A stretch of DNA of 64,000 nucleotides from Hymenobacter tibetensis (GTDB lineage Bacteria > Bacteroidota > Bacteroidia > Cytophagales > Hymenobacteraceae): NCBI RefSeq assembly GCF_022827545.1, contig NZ_CP094669.1, forward strand, positions 3,748,001-3,812,000. The letters are read 5' to 3'. Below the pieces are notes generated by a model. The model worked only from the letters and a program-made list of their open reading frames with translations. It was not told where the DNA came from and ran no database searches. The translations under genes and the position numbers were made by a program. Positions 24,142 through 33,711 of this stretch are shown piece by piece (the first letter of the stretch is position 1; each line of letters opens with the position of its first letter).

Positions 24142-25248
24142 ATGGGTAATCGATTGCTAGTTTCGCTGCTAACTACGGCGACGGTCGCCCACTTGGGTAT
24201 GGTGACCGGCTGCGCTCCTTCGGCGGCTCGGCGGGCCGTGTACGCCCACTCAAGTTATTACGCGCACGGTCGATTTGTCAACCAACAGCCTACCTCTTCA
24301 CTCTCGGCCGGCAACCCCTTCTCCGTGCTCTGGCACTTTCTTACGACCAAAGTCCCGGACCGCGAACCCACCGCCCCGCTGCCCGTTGTGCCGCTGGACA
24401 TCGCCTCGCTGACGGACCGCCGGCCGGAGCTGGTGCGCGTGACGTGGCTGGGCCATTCCTCAAGCCTAGTGGAAATTGCTGGCTACAAGCTCCTGCTCGA
24501 CCCCGTGCTGGGTTTCACGATCGGCCCCGTCGCCTGGGTATCGCCGCAGCGCTACACCCGCACGGTACCGGCCACGGCCGCGCAATTGCCTTTTATCGAT
24601 GCCGTCCTGATTTCGCACGACCACTTCGATCACCTGGACCGCGCAACCATTGAGTTGCTGCGCGACAAAGTGGGGCACTTTTACGTGCCCCTGGGCGTGG
24701 GGTCCCATTTAGTTAGGTGGGGCGTGGCGGTTGGACGCATCACCGAGCTAAACTGGGGGGAAGAAGCCCGATTGTCCGGCCTGACGCTGGTCTGCACACC
24801 TACGCACCATGGCTCCGGACGGGGCGGGCGCCGCGACGCAACCTTGTGGGGCTCCTGGGTTATGCAGGCCGCGACCTGCCGCCTCTTTTTCAGCGGCGAC
24901 GGGGGCTACGGCCCCCATTTCAAAACCATTGGGGACGCCTACGGGCCGTTTGATTTGGCCTTGATGGAATGCGGGCAGTATAGCCCGCAGTGGGCGCCGA
25001 TGCACATGCTGCCCGAACAAACCGTGCAAGCGGCTCTGGACTTGCGGACCCGCCGGATGCTGCCCGTGCACTGGGCGGCCTTTTCGGAGTCGTTGCATCC
25101 TTGGACCGAGCCCGTGGAGCGGGCGCTGGCAGAAGCCGCCCGGCGGGGTCTGCCTCTGACCACCCCCCGTCTGGGCGAACCCGTGCTTATTACCGATTCC
25201 ACGCGGTGGCCCACCGCCGCCTGGTGGCGGTTGGTGAGGCCTCAGTGA
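24142..25248 (+). CDS. MBL-fold metallohydrolase lipoprotein (UlaG/NAPE-PLD-like)
   Basis: This 368-residue protein starts with a lipoprotein signal (LLTTATVAHLGMVTGCAPS, lipobox Cys). The mature part is a metallo-beta-lactamase fold of the UlaG/NAPE-PLD-like type: VTWLGHSSSLVEIAG, LLLDPVLG, then the metal motif DAVLISHDHFDHLDR, CTPTHHGSGRG, LFFSGDGGYGPHF and LPVHWAAFSESLHPW. Members hydrolyse phosphodiesters of lipids such as N-acyl-phosphatidylethanolamine or related substrates. The substrate here is unknown. The lipid anchor places it in the envelope. Confidence 0.9.
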   Translation: MGNRLLVSLLTTATVAHLGMVTGCAPSAARRAVYAHSSYYAHGRFVNQQPTSSLSAGNPFSVLWHFLTTKVPDREPTAPLPVVPLDIASLTDRRPELVRVTWLGHSSSLVEIAGYKLLLDPVLGFTIGPVAWVSPQRYTRTVPATAAQLPFIDAVLISHDHFDHLDRATIELLRDKVGHFYVPLGVGSHLVRWGVAVGRITELNWGEEARLSGLTLVCTPTHHGSGRGGRRDATLWGSWVMQAATCRLFFSGDGGYGPHFKTIGDAYGPFDLALMECGQYSPQWAPMHMLPEQTVQAALDLRTRRMLPVHWAAFSESLHPWTEPVERALAEAARRGLPLTTPRLGEPVLITDSTRWPTAAWWRLVRPQ

Positions 25249-25715
25249 TACCACGGAGTCAACTCGCTGGGCTCCGGCAGCTGACGGCTCTTTTCTATCG
25301 GCTTCGAGACGACATGCGCTTTCTGCTTCAGTGGGCACCATGAGAAGCTAGACGTCACTTCCTCGCTACACCCTAAGTTTCCTGTTTCTACCCTTTACCA
25401 CAACCTGTTGCAGCTTTACGTGGGGTTTGACATCCTGCCCTAACAAGGTTCGAGTCTGGAGTGCTGCCAGGCCGATATGTAGAGAGCTAGCCAAGCTACT
25501 CGAGGAGGGTATAAGGCTCCTCGACTACCAAGACCTAGCGGGGTTTCGCCACTAAGTCGCCCCCCCCTTTCATGCTACGCAAGCCGCCCCTCTTCGGGAA
25601 GTTGTCACAACCAACTTGTGTCCGCTGCTACCTATTTCTCGAGTCGGGTAGGCTAGGGCTTCCTGTACGCTGCTAATTCGAAGCCTAATCCCTTCCTCAC
25701 CACGCCGCATGTATC
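25249..25715. other. Non-coding gap with an 8-bp hairpin
   Basis: A perfect inverted repeat (25500-25507 with 25517-25524, arms TCGAGGAG and CTCCTCGA, 9-base spacer) could be an operator for the next gene, about 190 bases downstream. No gene is visible. Confidence 0.45.
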
Positions 25716-26948
25716 ATGTCTAGCCCCCTACACTATTATCCCGCTGATCTGGCGGTGGCTCTGCGACAGCACTGGGCTCCCGACGCCCCCCCGCTACCCA
25801 CTGCAGCGGTGCTTACTGCCTTTCTCTCCACGCTCTACCAAGCTAGTATGTTGGCCGAGGAAGGCCGCCCCGTTGTATGTCACTTGGTGCTGGCGACCCC
25901 GGCCGAGCTGGAAGCCCAGGCCGTAACGCTCACCGATTTTCACTTGCTGCGCTTTGCCGAGCCCCGCGCCTACTCCGAGCAGGAGTTGCGCCGGCTCAGT
26001 CCCGCCGTGCAGCAGGCCAGCAGTTTACTGGCCGTGGCCCCCACCGCAGACGGTAATTTGCACCTTTGGGGGATGCTTTTCAGCGAACATGAGTGGGACC
26101 AGTTCGTAGACCAACCCCGCCAGAGTACGGCGGTGCCGCCGCGCGCGCTGCTGGTACAGGTAAATGGGCCAGGAAACCTCGTTTTCTATGACGGGGCGCA
26201 CCGCGTCCTCACCTTACAGCGGGGCCGGATTGATGGGCACGGCTTTTTGTCCTTTCCCCTGACCTGGATCGAAGGGCGCATTGTGATAAGTCAGCAGCTG
26301 GCCGGCCAGGACCTGTCGCCGGAGAAGCGGGAGCTGTTTCGCCATCTTATCTTGCTGCTCCAGCGGCGGATACTGACCCGCGTCCGGGCCAGCGGCCATG
26401 GCGCGCTCATCGTGATGGTGCCCGCCGACCGCATTGCCCCCCTGACGGCCCCCGGCGGGGTCTTGTGCCCTAAGTACCCGGTGCTGCCCGGTGGAGGAAC
26501 GAGCTCGCGCTTTGCGGCGCTAGCCCAAGCCGTGATTCGCCGCTTGGCCGCGCTCGGGGAAGTGAGTTGGGCGCACTATCAGCGGACTCACGATGACGAA
26601 CTGCTGGTCCTCGCTGCCGAAATCGAGCACTTGGCCGACTATTTGGCTGGGCTTACCGCCGTTGATGGGGCCTTGGTGCTCACCCAATTCATGGATCTGG
26701 TAGGTTTCGGGGTTGAAATACAAGCCACGCAGGTTTCGCTGGAACAAGTCTACCGGGCTCTCGACCTGGAGGCCCAAGCGCGTCAGCCCTTGGCCGTTGA
26801 CCACGGGGGCACCCGCCACCGCGCCGCCTACCGTCTCTGCCTGGCCGCGCCTGACTGTTTGGCCATCGTCGTTTCGCAGGACGGCGGGGTGCAGTTTGTG
26901 GGAGAGCAGGCCGGGCAGGTGGTCGTCTGGGACCAGCTTACCTACTAA
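25716..26948 (+). CDS. Diadenylate cyclase (DAC)-domain protein with N-terminal sensor region
   Basis: This 410-residue protein has a DisA_N-like DAC domain at the C-terminus. The two signature motifs are present: DGA at residues 317-319 (VDGALVLTQFMDLVGFGVEI) and RHR at 367-369 (GTRHRAAYRL), followed by CLAIVVSQDGGVQFV. DAC domains condense two ATP into c-di-AMP. The first about 290 residues do not match the DNA-binding DisA or membrane CdaA forms. They resemble the putative sensor domains of standalone DAC proteins (I believe the group called DACNV), but I cannot confirm that. It is monocistronic and convergent with the HTH gene that follows. Confidence 0.8.
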   Translation: MSSPLHYYPADLAVALRQHWAPDAPPLPTAAVLTAFLSTLYQASMLAEEGRPVVCHLVLATPAELEAQAVTLTDFHLLRFAEPRAYSEQELRRLSPAVQQASSLLAVAPTADGNLHLWGMLFSEHEWDQFVDQPRQSTAVPPRALLVQVNGPGNLVFYDGAHRVLTLQRGRIDGHGFLSFPLTWIEGRIVISQQLAGQDLSPEKRELFRHLILLLQRRILTRVRASGHGALIVMVPADRIAPLTAPGGVLCPKYPVLPGGGTSSRFAALAQAVIRRLAALGEVSWAHYQRTHDDELLVLAAEIEHLADYLAGLTAVDGALVLTQFMDLVGFGVEIQATQVSLEQVYRALDLEAQARQPLAVDHGGTRHRAAYRLCLAAPDCLAIVVSQDGGVQFVGEQAGQVVVWDQLTY

Positions 26949-27061
26949 CCGGGAACACGCGCTCGTAAGGCAACTGCAGGCAAGAAGCTATATAGATTAA
27001 TATCTCATGAGGTTCTGAGCCCTTCCTAAGCCCTCCAATGGTCCGTTTTTACTCGACCACC

Positions 27062-28057
27062 TTATAGGGTTTTTGCTCGTTGCTGAATGTTCTGGCGTAT
27101 CGCATTGAAAAACTGATTGCGTTCCTTTTCTCCTACGCCACTGACGAGAGTGGACTTCTTCATCAGATTGTCCATGTTAGCAAACATGAAGTCGTTGAAC
27201 CCTTCATCCCGAGTGCCCAGAAAATGTAGTACACTGTGGTTGAGGTACGTTAATCGGATGTCATTCAGCTCCACCAGCAAGGTGTTGTCCCCTAGAATGA
27301 GCTCGTTTACGAATAAGCGGTAGGGCAAGCGGTTGCTGTTAGGCTGCTTCAAGATGCACTTTACGCCAATTTCCGCCTGGTATTCGATGGACTCAAGCAG
27401 CTCGGCCAATTTTTCATAGAGTAGGCGCGCATCATCTGCCGAGGCAAAAGCGCCGGCTTCGTGGTAAAACTCGATCTGGCGCAGCGTGCTGTTTACACTT
27501 TCTGCATTCCAGATTTCCGTGGTGGGCATTTCGTGGTACAAGGCTACAATACGTTGGCATAGGGCGTGGCCAGCATCGTACTGCGGATCGCCGAAACGAA
27601 ACCGGACGCCCTTTAGGCTGTCGTAATGCAGGATGGACTTCATCCAAAAGAACATCTTGAACTCGGCCAACTCGGGAATCTGGAAGTGATAGAACGGGGG
27701 AATGTCTTTGAGCAGGTAGTACAAGTGCCGCTTGCCGAAACTATTCATAAGCTGCAATTGGCCCAGCATGTGAGTTAGCCAGCTTTCCAGCGTAACCGGA
27801 CTAGATGCTACAGGCTTGCCCGTGAATAATACCGCATCGCTTTGCAGGTTCAGCAGTTGATCGAGGGACACCTTGTAGTGGGCGGCCAACTGCTGAAGCT
27901 CGCCTAAGTCGAGGGGCTTTTCGCCTCGAATGCGGCGGTAGGCGCTGTCCGTGCTGATTCCGAGTAGCTCGGCTACCTCTTCCACCAAGGCTTTGTGGGG
28001 TGGCACGTGGCTTTTAAGATGCTGAAAAAACAGGCTCTGGCTGGTAGCGGGGTTCAT
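27062..28057 (-). CDS. Helix-turn-helix regulator with C-terminal sensor region
   Basis: This 331-residue protein has an Xre-like HTH at about residues 20-70: ALVEEVAELLGISTDSAYRR, then GELQQLAAHYKVSLDQLLN. The remaining 260 residues are helical and unrecognised. This type is widespread in Bacteroidota as a stand-alone regulator. It is divergent from the TonB receptor/FAD dehydrogenase operon, which it probably controls. Confidence 0.8.
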   Translation of the reverse strand: MNPATSQSLFFQHLKSHVPPHKALVEEVAELLGISTDSAYRRIRGEKPLDLGELQQLAAHYKVSLDQLLNLQSDAVLFTGKPVASSPVTLESWLTHMLGQLQLMNSFGKRHLYYLLKDIPPFYHFQIPELAEFKMFFWMKSILHYDSLKGVRFRFGDPQYDAGHALCQRIVALYHEMPTTEIWNAESVNSTLRQIEFYHEAGAFASADDARLLYEKLAELLESIEYQAEIGVKCILKQPNSNRLPYRLFVNELILGDNTLLVELNDIRLTYLNHSVLHFLGTRDEGFNDFMFANMDNLMKKSTLVSGVGEKERNQFFNAIRQNIQQRAKTL

Positions 28058-28454
28058 GGCTGTATCTTTTGGTAAAAGCTGCTGACACGCCAGCCATTAT
28101 TAGTAGATAATACTACAAAAATTAAATATTTAATAGGTCAGCTACAAAAAATGCCATTGCCAGTGTCCTGCATTACTAGGAGAAGTAAAACTCATCACTG
28201 CTAGACTACAGCCCTTATTTATCACTTAGAGAAGAGGCAATTACACCTATACTTTTATCACGGCAGCAACCGCTACCCAACTGAACTGCCTTAGAACCCG
28301 GAATTGCCCCAGCCGCCGATCTAATCTGTCGCTCATGTTAGCTAAGCGGTAACGACCAGTGCGCTACAGGTTGTCAGTCAGTTGCTTAACTCTAGGCCCC
28401 ACTACGGCCCTGATGTTTGCTGCACGCTTGTAATCCATCTCTCATTTCCAGACT
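28058..28454. other. Divergent promoter region between HTH regulator and TonB receptor
   Basis: The 397-base gap is AT-rich near the HTH start (28090-28140). GATGTTTG at 28411-28418, 37 bases before the receptor start, is a -7 box candidate. No gene is visible. Confidence 0.45.
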
Positions 28455-31223
28455 ATGAACACAAAAGCTACGTTTCACTCGCTGCTGTTCGCTTTTTTAC
28501 TGTCGCCGTTGGGCGCTTGGGCACAGCAGCAACCTCTGAGCGGCCGGGTGCAGAACGAAGCCGGGCAAGCATTACCCGGGGTGACAGTCTTCTTGAAGGG
28601 CACCTACATCGGGGGCAGCACGGATGAAAATGGTCGTTTTGAACTCCGGGAAGGCAAACCCAGCAACGCTCCGTTGGTGCTGGTGGTGTCGCTGGTGGGC
28701 TACGAAAGCCAAGAAATCCCTCTGACCTCGTTTAGCGCGGCTACCCCGGTGGTACTGAAGCCCAGCACCCTGCTCGACCAAGTGGTAGTGGCCGCGTCGC
28801 GCGTGGAGGAGACGATTGGGCAGGTCCCAGTGACAGTGGAAAAGCTCGATCAGCGGCAGGTGCAGCAACTCACCACCCCCGATTTGGTGGCAGGCCTGGG
28901 GCGGTTCAAATCCATCGACATCAGCAGTTCCAGCATGCTGACCACCAGCTTCAGCACCCGGGGCTTCAATTCCTCACGGGCCGACCGGGTCATTCAGCTG
29001 GCCGACTACGTGGACACGGCCGCGCCCAGCCTGAGCACCAACTTCGGCAACCTGCTGGGCATTCCAGTGCTGGACGTGGCCAGCGTGGAAATCGTGCACG
29101 GACCGGCCTCGGCACTCTACGGCGCCAATGCCTTCAACGGGGTGCTGCTCACCAACTCCCGCGACCCTTTCCGCGACCCAGGGTTGAGCGTGCGGCTGCG
29201 GGCCGGCAACCGCCATATGCTCGATGGCCAGCTGCGCTACGCCGTGAAGCTGGGCGAGCGGGTGGCCTTTAAAGTGGCGGGTGGCTACATTCAGGCTCAT
29301 GACTTTACGGCTAATAACCAGGATGCTACGTCCCAGTTGATTGAACCCGCCAACAACCCGGTCGGCTCCAACCTAGGCTACGACGCCGTGAGCCGCTACG
29401 GCGACATTGGCAACACGTTCACGGCTACCGGCGGGGCTTTGGCTGGTAAAACGGTGTTTCTGCCTGGCTACTCCGAGGCCGACCTGATTGGCGGCGACAA
29501 CAAAACCTACTCGCTGAAAGTGGCCCCTAGTTTATCGGTGCTGCTCACCGACCGGGTGAAAGCCACGGTGGGCTACAAGTACAACATCACCAGTAGCACC
29601 TACCAGGCCGGGGCGCGGTACCGCTTCGAAAACAGCGGCGTGCAGCAAGCCAAAGTGCTGGTGGAAGGTCGCAACTGGTTTGTTCGCGCCTTTACCACCC
29701 GCGACTTTTCCGGTGGGCGGGACTCCAAAACCGATGGTTCCTACAACTTAGGCTTCTTAGGGGCTTTCCTGCAAACCCAGTTGGCTCCGGGCTTCAACGT
29801 GCCTATTGGCGGGGGCAATACTCGCCCCGGTAGCTATGCGGAACGCTACTTCGGCACCTACGCCACAGTATATAATCAGGCCTTCGCTGCCAACGGAGGC
29901 AATGCTGCCGCTGCCGCTCTAACGGCTCGCACCGCGGCCAACGCTAATGCGCCGCTGCTGCAACCCGGCACGCCGGAATTTGCGGCGGCCCGCGACCGAA
30001 TCATCCACAATCCCACGCCGGGTGTGGGGGCGCGGCTTGTTATCCGCTCGTTGCTGAACGACGGCAGCGCACAGTACAACTTCAAATCCGACGTGGTGGA
30101 CGTGGTGGTAGGTGGGTCCTACCGGCAGTACTTGCTAGGCTCGGATGGCAGCTTGTTTCAGGACTCGCGGGAGGGAGGGCGAATCAGGAATTACGAGTAC
30201 GGGGCCTACGTGCGGGCCAGCAAAGGCTTGGTGAACGAGCGGCTGCAACTGGCTGCCGCGGCCCGTGTCGACCGGTTCAAGAACTTCGGCACGGCTTTCT
30301 CGCCGCGCGTGTCGGCGGTGTACTCGGCAGGGCCGGAAAAGCAGCATAACCTGCGCGCCAGCTTCAGCCGCGCCCTGCGGGCTCCCGCGCAAGACAACCA
30401 GTACATCCGCCTCGATGTGGGGCGAGCCATCCTGCTGGGCAACGTCGAGAACGGATATAGAGGCTATACGACGGCGCTGGCTCCCCAACTGCCCGGGATT
30501 CTGGCCCCCACCCGGGCCGCCGACCTAGCCACCTACGAGTACCAAGCCGACCCCTTGAAGCTCGAAGAAGTGAACAGCGCCGAAGTGGGCTACCGCGCCC
30601 AGCTCACGCCGCAACTGTTTCTGGACGTGGATTACTTCTTCAGCGTCTACGACAACTTTATTGCCACCCAGAACTCCATTGGCAACGTGGACGGCACCCG
30701 GCCAACTCCTCAGCAGATTGCTGCCGCAGCACCCAGCCGCTTTCAGAGCCCTGCCAACCCTACCCGGGTCATCCAGATTGCCGCCAACGTCGACCAGCAG
30801 GTGCGCACCAACGGGGCCGGCCTAACGTTGAATTACACCTTCGCGACGGGCTTGGTTTTAAGCGGCAACTACAGTTACAACGAACTGCTGACCACCAAGT
30901 TTAAGCCGGGTACGCAGTCGTTTTTCAACACGCCCAAGCACAAGTTCAACCTCGGAGCCAGCGGCCAACTGCTAGAGCGCAAGCTAAGCTACACGCTCAA
31001 CTACCGCTGGGTGGACCGCTTCCTCTATGAATCCACTTTCGCCACCGGCACGCTGCCCCGGGCGCAAGTAGTGGATGCGCAGTTGGGCTACTCGGTGCCT
31101 AGCTTGCGCACTACTTTTCAGGCCGGCGGCACCAACCTGTTCAACTCCACCAATTACCAGGTATACGGCTCCCCAAGCTTCGGCCGGCTGGTGTATGTGG
31201 GCCTACTGTTCGAGGTGAAATAA
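28455..31223 (+). CDS. TonB-dependent outer-membrane receptor
   Basis: This 922-residue receptor has a signal peptide (FAFLLSPLGAWAQQQ), a carboxypeptidase-regulatory-like domain at about residues 26-105 (SGRVQNEAGQALPGVTVFLK, then GSTDENGRFELREG), a plug domain at about 115-230 (VVVAASRVEETIGQVPVTVE, then VEIVHGPASALYGANAFNGV), and a 22-strand barrel ending LVYVGLLFEVK. It imports a large or scarce ligand using TonB energy. It is not paired with a SusD-type lipoprotein. A flavoprotein gene follows after 62 bases, and an HTH regulator is divergent. The substrate is unknown. Confidence 0.95.
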   Translation: MNTKATFHSLLFAFLLSPLGAWAQQQPLSGRVQNEAGQALPGVTVFLKGTYIGGSTDENGRFELREGKPSNAPLVLVVSLVGYESQEIPLTSFSAATPVVLKPSTLLDQVVVAASRVEETIGQVPVTVEKLDQRQVQQLTTPDLVAGLGRFKSIDISSSSMLTTSFSTRGFNSSRADRVIQLADYVDTAAPSLSTNFGNLLGIPVLDVASVEIVHGPASALYGANAFNGVLLTNSRDPFRDPGLSVRLRAGNRHMLDGQLRYAVKLGERVAFKVAGGYIQAHDFTANNQDATSQLIEPANNPVGSNLGYDAVSRYGDIGNTFTATGGALAGKTVFLPGYSEADLIGGDNKTYSLKVAPSLSVLLTDRVKATVGYKYNITSSTYQAGARYRFENSGVQQAKVLVEGRNWFVRAFTTRDFSGGRDSKTDGSYNLGFLGAFLQTQLAPGFNVPIGGGNTRPGSYAERYFGTYATVYNQAFAANGGNAAAAALTARTAANANAPLLQPGTPEFAAARDRIIHNPTPGVGARLVIRSLLNDGSAQYNFKSDVVDVVVGGSYRQYLLGSDGSLFQDSREGGRIRNYEYGAYVRASKGLVNERLQLAAAARVDRFKNFGTAFSPRVSAVYSAGPEKQHNLRASFSRALRAPAQDNQYIRLDVGRAILLGNVENGYRGYTTALAPQLPGILAPTRAADLATYEYQADPLKLEEVNSAEVGYRAQLTPQLFLDVDYFFSVYDNFIATQNSIGNVDGTRPTPQQIAAAAPSRFQSPANPTRVIQIAANVDQQVRTNGAGLTLNYTFATGLVLSGNYSYNELLTTKFKPGTQSFFNTPKHKFNLGASGQLLERKLSYTLNYRWVDRFLYESTFATGTLPRAQVVDAQLGYSVPSLRTTFQAGGTNLFNSTNYQVYGSPSFGRLVYVGLLFEVK

Positions 31224-31285
31224 GGTCTGCCTTTTCAGCCTATAAAACAGCGTTAAATAACCACAATATCCTACCCAGCAATGCT

Positions 31286-32944
31286 ATGCATACCGAAGCA
31301 GACGTAATCATTATTGGGGCTGGCTTAGCTGGTTTGGTGGCGGCAACCGAATTGGCAGAGGCTGGCAAACGGGTGGTGCTGCTGGACCAGGAGCCCGAGC
31401 AAAGCCTGGGTGGGCAAGCCTTCTGGTCGTTGGGTGGGCTGTTTCTGGTTGACACGCCCGAACAGCGGCGTCTGGGCATTCGGGACTCCTATGAGCTGGC
31501 GTTGCAGGACTGGCTGAGTACAGCCGCGTTTGACAGGTTGGAAGATGCCTGGCCTCGCCGCTGGGCCGAAGCGTACGTGGCCTTTGCTGCCGGCGAGAAA
31601 CGGACATGGCTGCACCAGATGGGCGTGCGCTTCTTCCCTGTTGTGGGGTGGGCCGAGCGAGGCGGTTACGGAGCCCTGGGACCCGGCAACTCGGTGCCTC
31701 GGTTTCACCTGACTTGGGGCACCGGGCCTGCCGTGATGGCCCCATTTGCTCGCCGGGTCCGCGAAGCGGTGCAACGCGGACGCATTACGTTGAAGTTCCG
31801 CCACTGCGTCACCGAACTGACGGTTACCAACGGCGTCGTGGACGGTGCCCAGGGAGAGATTCTGGAACCCAGTGCGGTACCCCGCGGCGCGAAAAGCTCC
31901 CGCCGCGCTGTCGGTGACTTTACGCTACGAGCCCAGGCCGTCATCGTGACGGCCGGGGGCATGGGCGGCAACCACGCGCTGGTGCGCCAGCATTGGCCCG
32001 CTCGTATGGGCACACCCCCACAGCATATGCTCTCGGGCGTGCCCGACCACGTCGATGGGCTGATGCTGGGCATCAGTGCCGCGGCGGGGGGGCATCTCAT
32101 CAACCAGGACCGGATGTGGCACTACCCCGAAGGCCTGGAAAATTGGAATTCCATCTGGCCACAGCACGGCATCCGGGTGTTGCCGGGCCCTTCTTCGCTG
32201 TGGCTGGATGCGTGCGGCAATCGGCTGCCTGGCCCGCTGTACCCCGGTTTCGACTCGCTGGGCACTTTGCAGCACCTGCGGCAGACCGGCTACGACTACA
32301 GCTGGTTTGTGCTGACGCAGAAGATCATCCGCCACGAATTTGCCCTGTCCGGCTCCGAGCAAAACCCGGACTGGACCAACAAAAGCTGGCGCCAAAGCCT
32401 GGGCCGTGCGTTCGGTAAAGGCGCCCCAGCTCCGGTGGAGGCGTTCAAGCAGCACGGCACCGATTTCATAGTGCGCAACACGCTAGCCGAGTTGGTGCAG
32501 GGCATGAACGCCTTAACCGCCCAGCCGCTGCTTGACCCCGTTGCGCTGGCGCGCGAAGTACGGGCCCGCGACCAGCAGATCGACAACCCTTTCAGCAAAG
32601 ACGGCCAGATAACGGCCATCCGGGGCGCGCGCCGCTACCTTGGCGACAAGCTGATTCGGACGGCCAAACCGCACAAGCTGCTCGACCCCACCCAAGGCCC
32701 GTTGATTGCCGTGCGGATGCACGTGCTGACCCGCAAAACGCTGGGAGGCCTGGAAACCGACCTCTCGGGGCGGGTGCTGGGCCCGGAAGGCCAGCCAGTG
32801 CCGGGCCTGTACGCGGCAGGAGAAGTGGCGGGCTTTGGCGGCGGCGGCATGCACGGCTACCGGGCCCTGGAAGGCACTTTCCTGGGCGGGTGCCTTTTCT
32901 CGGGTCGCGTGGCGGGACGGGCCGCGGCCCAGGAAACACTGTAA
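31286..32944 (+). CDS. FAD-binding dehydrogenase (3-ketosteroid dehydrogenase-like)
   Basis: This 552-residue flavoprotein belongs to the fumarate reductase/KsdD-like family. The FAD-binding dinucleotide motif is near the N-terminus (VIIIGAGLAGLVAATELAEA, GGQAFWSLGGLFLV). The second nucleotide-contact region is VIVTAGGMGGNHALV, and the C-terminal FAD loop is GLYAAGEVAGFGGGGMHGYR. Proteins annotated as FAD-binding dehydrogenases of this size introduce double bonds in steroids or related substrates. The pairing with the TonB receptor upstream suggests that imported ligand is oxidised here. No signal peptide is present, so the enzyme is cytoplasmic. Confidence 0.9.
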   Translation: MHTEADVIIIGAGLAGLVAATELAEAGKRVVLLDQEPEQSLGGQAFWSLGGLFLVDTPEQRRLGIRDSYELALQDWLSTAAFDRLEDAWPRRWAEAYVAFAAGEKRTWLHQMGVRFFPVVGWAERGGYGALGPGNSVPRFHLTWGTGPAVMAPFARRVREAVQRGRITLKFRHCVTELTVTNGVVDGAQGEILEPSAVPRGAKSSRRAVGDFTLRAQAVIVTAGGMGGNHALVRQHWPARMGTPPQHMLSGVPDHVDGLMLGISAAAGGHLINQDRMWHYPEGLENWNSIWPQHGIRVLPGPSSLWLDACGNRLPGPLYPGFDSLGTLQHLRQTGYDYSWFVLTQKIIRHEFALSGSEQNPDWTNKSWRQSLGRAFGKGAPAPVEAFKQHGTDFIVRNTLAELVQGMNALTAQPLLDPVALAREVRARDQQIDNPFSKDGQITAIRGARRYLGDKLIRTAKPHKLLDPTQGPLIAVRMHVLTRKTLGGLETDLSGRVLGPEGQPVPGLYAAGEVAGFGGGGMHGYRALEGTFLGGCLFSGRVAGRAAAQETL

Positions 32945-33208
32945 TTGACGTCTTGGCAGCAGCAAGCTGTGCTTGGGCCACATGACGAACGGCTCCGGGC
33001 AGTCAAAAAGAAGCAGGACCCCACCAACTTCTATCGCTTCAACCAAAACATTCTCTCAGCTGCCTAACCGCAGGAACACTCCACCGAACCGACCACTGTG
33101 CCTTTCTCTCCCACTTATAGTGGACCGGAGTTTGGGCCACACCAGTTGCAACTGGCAAGTGGTATCACTAGTGACTCATTGTATCCAAAACAACTACCTC
33201 TTGCTCCA

Positions 33209-33709
33209 GTGCGTTATTCTCTGCTTCTGGTCGGTGGGCTCTCGAGTAGCCTGCTCGCCTTTCCCCTGCACGCGCAAACCACGCCCGACTCTACTACCGC
33301 TCGAGCTGCCCAGCCGGCGCTGGCACCGGTTTCAACCCGCGAGGACAGCATCCGAGCAATCCACCACCTCTATAAGGCGCGTCGCCGAACCGGCACCTGG
33401 TTTATTGCAGGCGGGGCGACGGCCCTTACGACAATCGGTATGCTCTATGCGGCAACGGCAGCCTTTTCTTCTGTTGTGAGCGCTGGCTATAGCTTGACAA
33501 ACCAGCCCGCACCCACAGAAGATAACACGGGCTTTATCGCCGCCGCAGGCATTGTGGGAGCCGTGACGGTGGTCCCCGCCGTTGGCCTAAAATCCAGGTT
33601 CAGCCGCCAGAAAGAAAAGGCCCTGATCCAGGACTACGAACAAGGACAACCGCTACCGGCCGAGCTGCGCAGCGCTTTGCAGGATAAGTTTTTTCGGCGC
33701 ACTCGGTAA
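33209..33709 (+). CDS. Exported membrane-associated hypothetical protein
   Basis: The GTG at 33209-33211 opens a product with a clear signal peptide (RYSLLLVGGLSSSLLAFPLHAQ). The longer frame from the ATG at 33098 would add 37 residues before this signal, so I favour the internal GTG. The mature part has a predicted helix pair (WFIAGGATALTTIGMLYAAT, FIAAAGIVGAVTVVPAVGL) and a basic C-terminus. I do not recognise a family. The stop abuts a degraded transposase on the opposite strand. Confidence 0.7.
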   Translation: MRYSLLLVGGLSSSLLAFPLHAQTTPDSTTARAAQPALAPVSTREDSIRAIHHLYKARRRTGTWFIAGGATALTTIGMLYAATAAFSSVVSAGYSLTNQPAPTEDNTGFIAAAGIVGAVTVVPAVGLKSRFSRQKEKALIQDYEQGQPLPAELRSALQDKFFRRTR

Positions 33710-33711
33710 GC

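Noticed and set aside
31925..32455. Minus-strand frame inside the FAD dehydrogenase
   Set aside because: It is a shadow of the flavoprotein gene in high-GC DNA with no domain features.
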